From Dysgonamonadaceae bacterium (GTDB taxonomy: Bacteria > Bacteroidota > Bacteroidia > Bacteroidales > Azobacteroidaceae), in NCBI GenBank assembly GCA_031284225.1, contig JAITAH010000107.1, forward strand, positions 1-6,935: DNA of 6,935 nucleotides, read 5' to 3'. The notes under the pieces were generated by a model. That model was not told the origin of the DNA, made no database searches, and saw only the letters and a program-made list of their open reading frames with translations. The position numbers and the translations under genes were made by a program. Below, piece after piece: positions 6,733 to 6,935 of this stretch (within the stretch, counting starts at the first letter, position 1; each line of letters opens with the position of its first letter).

Positions 6733-6935
6733 TCAGCAAAGAATCTCGATTTTAGAATGTCCGTTACCTTGCGGCTGCACTTCTATATGCGTGCCGATAC
6801 GTTCCTTAAGCTCCGGCAGGTGCGAAATTATGCCGATAAGTTTGCCTTCGTTTTGCAGATTTGACAGCGCCGTAAGCGCCACGTCGAGATAATCGCTGTC
6901 GAGCGTTCCGAAACCTTCGTCGATGAACATCGTGT
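6733..6935 (-). CDS. sbcC: C-terminal end of SbcC-type exonuclease subunit / SMC-like ATPase (partial, start outside window)
   Basis: Only the last 66 whole codons are visible, and the reading frame stays open through the right edge. The segment begins with TMFIDEGFGTLD, a Walker B strand (acidic DE pair) followed by the D-loop. IGIISHLPELKERI comes next, with the switch (H-loop) histidine, and the protein ends in a short strand-rich tail before TGA at 6733. This order and spacing are typical of the C-terminal ATPase lobe of SbcC/Rad50 proteins. With SbcD these form an ATP-dependent nuclease that opens hairpins and processes DNA ends. The Walker A lobe and coiled coils would lie outside the window, so I cannot judge total length or whether sbcD is adjacent. 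The ATG at 6930 is internal, not the start. Another SMC-like family is possible but less likely. Confidence 0.85.
   Translation of the reverse strand, partial: TMFIDEGFGTLDSDYLDVALTALSNLQNEGKLIGIISHLPELKERIGTHIEVQPQGNGHSKIEILC

Noticed and set aside
6733..6930. Treating the right-edge ORF as a complete 65-residue protein starting at ATG 6930
   Set aside because: The ATG is inside the Walker B strand of an SbcC-like ATPase and the frame continues open past it to the window edge, so it is a gene truncated by the window.
1..6935. CRISPR array, tRNA, insertion sequence or defence island
   Set aside because: There are no regularly spaced repeats, no cloverleaf-like segment, no transposase motifs and no paired terminal repeats. 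The window is filled by housekeeping-type genes.

Overview
This window looks like an ordinary chromosomal stretch from a member of the Bacteroidota, most likely Bacteroidales. Three things point there: the amidase/golvesin/Fn3 architecture often annotated as 'xanthan lyase' in that group, a Bacteroidota-type promoter (TTTG, then TAnnTTTG) in front of the proline gene, and weak or absent Shine-Dalgarno sequences. I cannot name a genus from the sequence alone.

Layout: all three recognisable genes are on the minus strand, so they read right to left. At the right edge (6733-6935) is the C-terminal end of an SbcC-type DNA repair ATPase, cut by the window boundary. A 188-base intergenic stretch follows. 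It holds a putative promoter at 6572-6601, a 22-base dyad overlapping that promoter's upstream element, and a longer inverted repeat. Next is a large bifunctional proline dehydrogenase / glutamate-semialdehyde dehydrogenase (PutA type, about 1152 aa). Only 24 bases further on starts a secreted, 965-residue, multidomain N-acetylmuramoyl-L-alanine amidase-like protein. The last 163 bases at the left edge are AT-rich and hold a weak hairpin and possibly the tail of a convergent plus-strand gene.

How the genes may work together: PutA would oxidise proline to glutamate in the cytoplasm. The next protein would be exported and act on peptidoglycan or a related envelope polymer. The 24-base gap suggests co-transcription from the promoter upstream of putA, but I see no biochemical link between the two. 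The SbcC end appears to belong to a separate upstream unit.

I found no RNA genes, CRISPR array, insertion sequence or clear defence or mobile system. The most distinctive items are the amidase whose catalytic domain appears split by a golvesin-like domain, the extended C-terminal region of PutA, and the dyad over the putA promoter. None of these amounts to a convincing new system.
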